From Aeromonas rivipollensis (GTDB lineage: Bacteria > Pseudomonadota > Gammaproteobacteria > Enterobacterales > Aeromonadaceae), in the NCBI RefSeq assembly GCF_010974825.1, contig NZ_JAAILA010000051.1, positions 1 through 57,303 on the forward strand: a DNA stretch of 57,303 nt, written 5' to 3'. This document shows positions 55,012 to 57,303 of the stretch, piece by piece. The notes under the pieces were generated by a model. It saw nothing but the letters and a program-made list of their open reading frames with translations. It was not told where the DNA came from and made no database searches. The stretch's first letter is position 1; each line of letters starts with the position of its first letter. The position numbers and the translations under genes are program-made.

Positions 55012-55590
55012 TCAGCGGAAGCTGAGGGCCGCCCGCCTATCCCATTCGGTCGAGACGGGATCCACTACCATCTCGGCCCTGTGATGAAGGGTGTTCAGCA
55101 GCTTGAGCCCCTGACTCCACTCCCCATGACCGGACTGGGCATTGATATGGCCCACCTCGCCGGCATCGAACAGCGGCACCTGCCACTGACGACTCCAATA
55201 CTCGGCACGTTCGAAGCTCATCCAGGGATCGTTGCGGCTGGCGATGAGCTGGGCGGACACCTTGATGGATCCCGCCAGCGCCTCGTCCGGGATGCCGAAG
55301 CGGGCCGGATCCGCGGGAGCCACTATCAGGATGGAGGAAACCTTGTCCGGTTGCAGCCTCGCTGCGGCAATCGCCGTCAGGGCGCCGAAGGAGTGGGCCA
55401 CAAGGTGGACACGGCTGCGTCGACTTCTGAGCTTGCTCGCCAGCTTGGCACTCCAGACGGTGAGGTCCGGCTTGTCCCAGGGCAGGCCCAGCATCCGCTG
55501 CCACTGGGGAAATTGCTGGTGCCAGCGACTCTGCCAGTGATCCGGCCCACTGTTGTGCAGACCGGGAACCAGAAGGATCTTGTTCATCAT
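55012..55590 (-). CDS. Alpha/beta hydrolase, RBBP9/YdeN family
   Basis: Serine hydrolase, 192 residues. The N-terminal LVPGLHNSGPDHWQSRW and the nucleophile elbow VAHSFGALTA (Ser near residue 75) define the RBBP9/YdeN family. The acid and His are probably in ASRNDPWM and EVGHINAQSGHGEW. Natural substrates of the family are unknown. AGGA lies five bases before the ATG at 55590 (eight before a second ATG). It sits between sbp and cysT in the sulfate locus, 36 bases after sbp, so it is likely co-transcribed with sbp. Confidence 0.85.
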   Translation of the reverse strand: MMNKILLVPGLHNSGPDHWQSRWHQQFPQWQRMLGLPWDKPDLTVWSAKLASKLRSRRSRVHLVAHSFGALTAIAAARLQPDKVSSILIVAPADPARFGIPDEALAGSIKVSAQLIASRNDPWMSFERAEYWSRQWQVPLFDAGEVGHINAQSGHGEWSQGLKLLNTLHHRAEMVVDPVSTEWDRRAALSFR

Positions 55591-55626
55591 GGTGTTCCTA
55601 TCTGTTGTCACAGGGGCCAGTCACTG

Positions 55627-56628
55627 TCAGCGGCCCGGTTGGTAGATCTGGTCGAACAGCCCGCCCTGGGCGAAGTGTTTCTTCTGTGCCTTGTCCCAAT
55701 CCCCTTCCAGATCCTTGACGGTAAAGAGCGCCAGCTGCGGGAACTGGGCCGCCGTCTCCTTCAGGATCGCCGGGTTGCTCGGGCGATAGTGGTACTTGGC
55801 GATGATCCGCTGCCCCTCGTCGGAATAGAGATAGTCAAGATAGCCTTTGGCGGCCGCTTCGGTGCCGTGCTTCTTGGCAACCTTGTCCACCACGGCGACG
55901 GGGGGTTCGGCCAGGATGGAGACAGACGGCACCACGAGCTCGAACTTGTCGCTGGTTCCCGGCTGATTTAGCACCAGCAGGGCCTCGTTTTCCCAGGCCA
56001 GCAAGACGTCGCCGAGGCCGCGCTCGATGAAGCTGGTGGTGGCGCCCCGGGCGCCGGAATCCAGCACCTTCACGTTCTTGAACAGGTCGCCGACAAACTG
56101 CCTGGCACCCTCTTCAGTGCCGCTCTTCTTAAGGGCATAGCCCCAGGCGGCCAGGTAATTCCAGCGCGCACCGCCGGAGGTCTTGGGGTTGGGGGTCACG
56201 ATAGCGACATCCTTGCGAACCAGATCGCCCCAGTCCTTGATCTGCTTGGGGTTGCCCTTGCGCACCAGGAAGACGATGGTGGAGGTATAGGGTGACGCAT
56301 TGTTGGCAAGGCGCCCCTCCCAATCGCTGGCGGTAAGACCCGCCTTGGCCACGGCATCGACATCATAGGCCAGCGCCAGGGACACCACGTCAGCCTCCAG
56401 GCCATCCACCACGGCACGCGCCTGCTTGCCGGAGCCACCGTGTGACTGGCTCACCACCACATCATCACCCGTCTTGGCCTTCCACTCCTTGGCGAAGGCG
56501 CTGTTGTATTCCTGGAACAGCTCGCGAGTCGGGTCATAGGAAACGTTGAGCAGGCGCACCTCGGCCGCATTGGCCTGGCCGAGTGCCAGCAGAGAAAGCA
56601 GGGTCAGGGCGGTCATTCGCAATTTCAT
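55627..56628 (-). CDS. sbp: Sulfate-binding periplasmic protein Sbp
   Basis: Periplasmic receptor for sulfate (or thiosulfate), 333 residues. Signal peptide to about residue 21 (QANA). Family marks are [20 protein letters not shown], given in part ([13 protein letters not shown]), [16 protein letters not shown] (oxyanion loop), [19 protein letters not shown] and [26 protein letters not shown] sequence (here [17 protein letters not shown]). GGAG lies 8 bases before the ATG. Supplies the CysTWA transporter encoded downstream. Sbp is preferred over CysP by these motifs but either name is possible. Confidence 0.93.
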   Translation of the reverse strand: MKLRMTALTLLSLLALGQANAAEVRLLNVSYDPTRELFQEYNSAFAKEWKAKTGDDVVVSQSHGGSGKQARAVVDGLEADVVSLALAYDVDAVAKAGLTASDWEGRLANNASPYTSTIVFLVRKGNPKQIKDWGDLVRKDVAIVTPNPKTSGGARWNYLAAWGYALKKSGTEEGARQFVGDLFKNVKVLDSGARGATTSFIERGLGDVLLAWENEALLVLNQPGTSDKFELVVPSVSILAEPPVAVVDKVAKKHGTEAAAKGYLDYLYSDEGQRIIAKYHYRPSNPAILKETAAQFPQLALFTVKDLEGDWDKAQKKHFAQGGLFDQIYQPGR

Positions 56629-56696
56629 GGTGATACTCCATATCGTTGGGTTGAGTACAGAATGCCGCCTCCCTCATATATCAGGAAGAAAGAAAA

Positions 56697-56709
56697 AACG
56701 CTTTGCTTA
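56697..56709 (-). promoter_or_regulatory. Possible CysB-site motif upstream of sbp
   Basis: AACGCTTTGCTTA, the partner of the cysT-upstream motif, 69 bases before the sbp ATG. See the cysT-upstream entry for the comparison. Confidence 0.35.
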
Positions 56710-56813
56710 TCTCTTTTACGCATATTAGGCCAACCGCCAACGCACACTCACTGCCGCGAACCAGCCCCCTGCTCGCCCAATTCGCCACTCATCACCGCCA
56801 GATTGCAGACACG

Positions 56814-56840
56814 AAAAAGCCCAGTCTGTTGACTGGGCTT
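56814..56840 (-). terminator. rrn operon terminator, distal
   Basis: On the minus strand AAGCCCAGTC / GACTGGGCTT followed by TTTCG. Second of two stems after tRNA-Asp. Confidence 0.75.
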
Positions 56841-56875
56841 GTTGACTCGCATGCTGCGTGCTGAATGTGCATAGC

Positions 56876-56905
56876 AAAAAGGCCTTCCCGTGAGGGAAGG
56901 CCTTT
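56876..56905 (-). terminator. rrn operon terminator, proximal
   Basis: On the minus strand AAAGGCCTTCCC / GGGAAGGCCTTT with a four-base loop followed by TTGC; a 12-bp perfect stem directly after tRNA-Asp. Tandem terminators are usual for rRNA operons. Confidence 0.85.
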
Positions 56906-56913
56906 CAAATTAG

Positions 56914-56990
56914 TGGCGGAGCGGACGGGACTCGAACCCGCGACCCCCGGCGTGACAGGCCGGTATTCTAACCGACTGAACTACCGCTCC
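56914..56990 (-). tRNA. tRNA-Asp (anticodon GTC)
   Basis: 77-nt minus-strand cloverleaf with encoded CCA. Anticodon stem CGGCC/GCCGG with loop CTGTCAC gives anticodon GTC. D arm AGTTCAGTCGGTTAGAAT and T arm GGTTCGAGTCC. It is the distal tRNA of the rRNA operon whose 5S gene lies immediately upstream. Confidence 0.95.
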
Positions 56991-57086
56991 GCTGTCTGGT
57001 TAGCATTTTGCTAAATTGTCTGCCGTTTCAACGAGGTGTCATCCTCTCGGCCAACGTCGTGATGTGCACGTCGCTGTTTAATTGGG

Positions 57087-57204
57087 TGCCTGGCAGTGTC
57101 CTACTCTCGCATGGCGAATGCCACACTACCATCGGCGCTACCGCGTTTCACTTCTGAGTTCGGCATGGGATCAGGTGGTTCCACGGCGCTATGGCCGCCA
57201 GGCA
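57087..57204 (-). rRNA. rrf: 5S ribosomal RNA
   Basis: About 118 nt on the minus strand, starting TGCCTGGCGGCCATAGCG and ending ACACTGCCAGGCA; the ends pair to form helix I. Internal hallmarks CCACCTGATCCCATGCCGAA and the CGCCGATGGTAGTGT loop are present. Exact ends may differ by one or two bases. Confidence 0.96.
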
Positions 57205-57303
57205 AATTCTTAATCCAGAAAGCTGACGTGAATAACGATGTTGCTCATGGCTCGTCGCTATCACTGAATTTGTAAGTAGTCTCGCACTTGCTACAAGGCC
57301 CAG
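57205..57303 (-). other. 23S-5S spacer of the rrn operon
   Basis: Spacer upstream of 5S on the minus strand, running off the window edge. No 23S 3' end sequence is recognisable before the edge, so the 23S gene lies outside. Confidence 0.6.

Overview
The window looks like chromosomal DNA of a gamma-proteobacterium, most likely an Aeromonas. The basis is high-GC coding sequence, the Tol-Pal and cytochrome bd gene order, gene content (GbpA-type LPMO, secreted pullulanase, many chemoreceptors) and an rrn operon with a distal tRNA-Asp. No species is assigned. Everything is read from sequence alone; family names are recognition, not search results.

Layout. 15-320: three tRNA genes (Lys-CTT, Val-TAC, Lys-TTT), minus strand. 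495-9469: a long minus-strand block, cydA-cydB-cydX-ybgE then ybgC-tolQ-tolR-tolA-tolB-pal-cpoB. 9470-10406: AT-rich regulatory region with two perfect FNR-type boxes, an ArcA-like element and a candidate small transcript carrying a 25-codon ORF. 10407-12107: ruvAB under a clear LexA box. 12333-17428: a chemoreceptor, proS, and a DEDDh exonuclease gene lying between the end of proS and a second, diverged copy of the proS 3' end. 17522-24587: short-chain dehydrogenase, outer-membrane protein, PCu(A)C chaperone, enoyl-CoA hydratase-like protein, DUF2753, hexapeptide acetyltransferase, secreted ParB-like protein, orphan OppA, small periplasmic protein. 24755-31415: Aer-like receptor, DEAD helicase, tpx, zntA with a MerR-type promoter. 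31626-40440: pullulanase, a Co/Ni-type CDF exporter divergent from an RcnR-like repressor, aromatic aminotransferase, LysR regulator, DUF1820. 40559-48898: yjjI/yjjW glycyl-radical pair, azlCD, L,D-transpeptidase, M3-like peptidase, Cache chemoreceptor. 49164-50730: c-di-GMP-I riboswitch followed by gbpA. 50797-56628: sulfate uptake (CysB-family regulator, cysA, cysW, cysT, an inserted alpha/beta hydrolase, sbp). 56814-57303: rrn tail with tRNA-Asp and 5S rRNA, minus strand.

How parts work together. Tol-Pal plus CpoB ties outer-membrane constriction to peptidoglycan synthesis. cydABX-ybgE gives a high-affinity quinol oxidase, and its upstream region carries oxygen-responsive motifs. Two metal-efflux units (zntA; rcnR-like/dmeF) each carry a recognisable metal-responsive operator. 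gbpA is placed under c-di-GMP control, linking chitin attachment and degradation to the sessile lifestyle. The sulfate genes appear split into two transcription units by a strong internal terminator.

Unexpected elements. The least explained are: (1) partial duplications of gene edges at proS, cpoB and ybgE, the proS copy bracketing an exonuclease gene in AT-richer DNA; (2) the small transcript between cydA and ruvB; (3) the inserted hydrolase in the sulfate locus; (4) a perfect 12-bp inverted repeat upstream of yjjI. I found no CRISPR array, insertion sequence, integrase, toxin-antitoxin pair or recognisable defence system.
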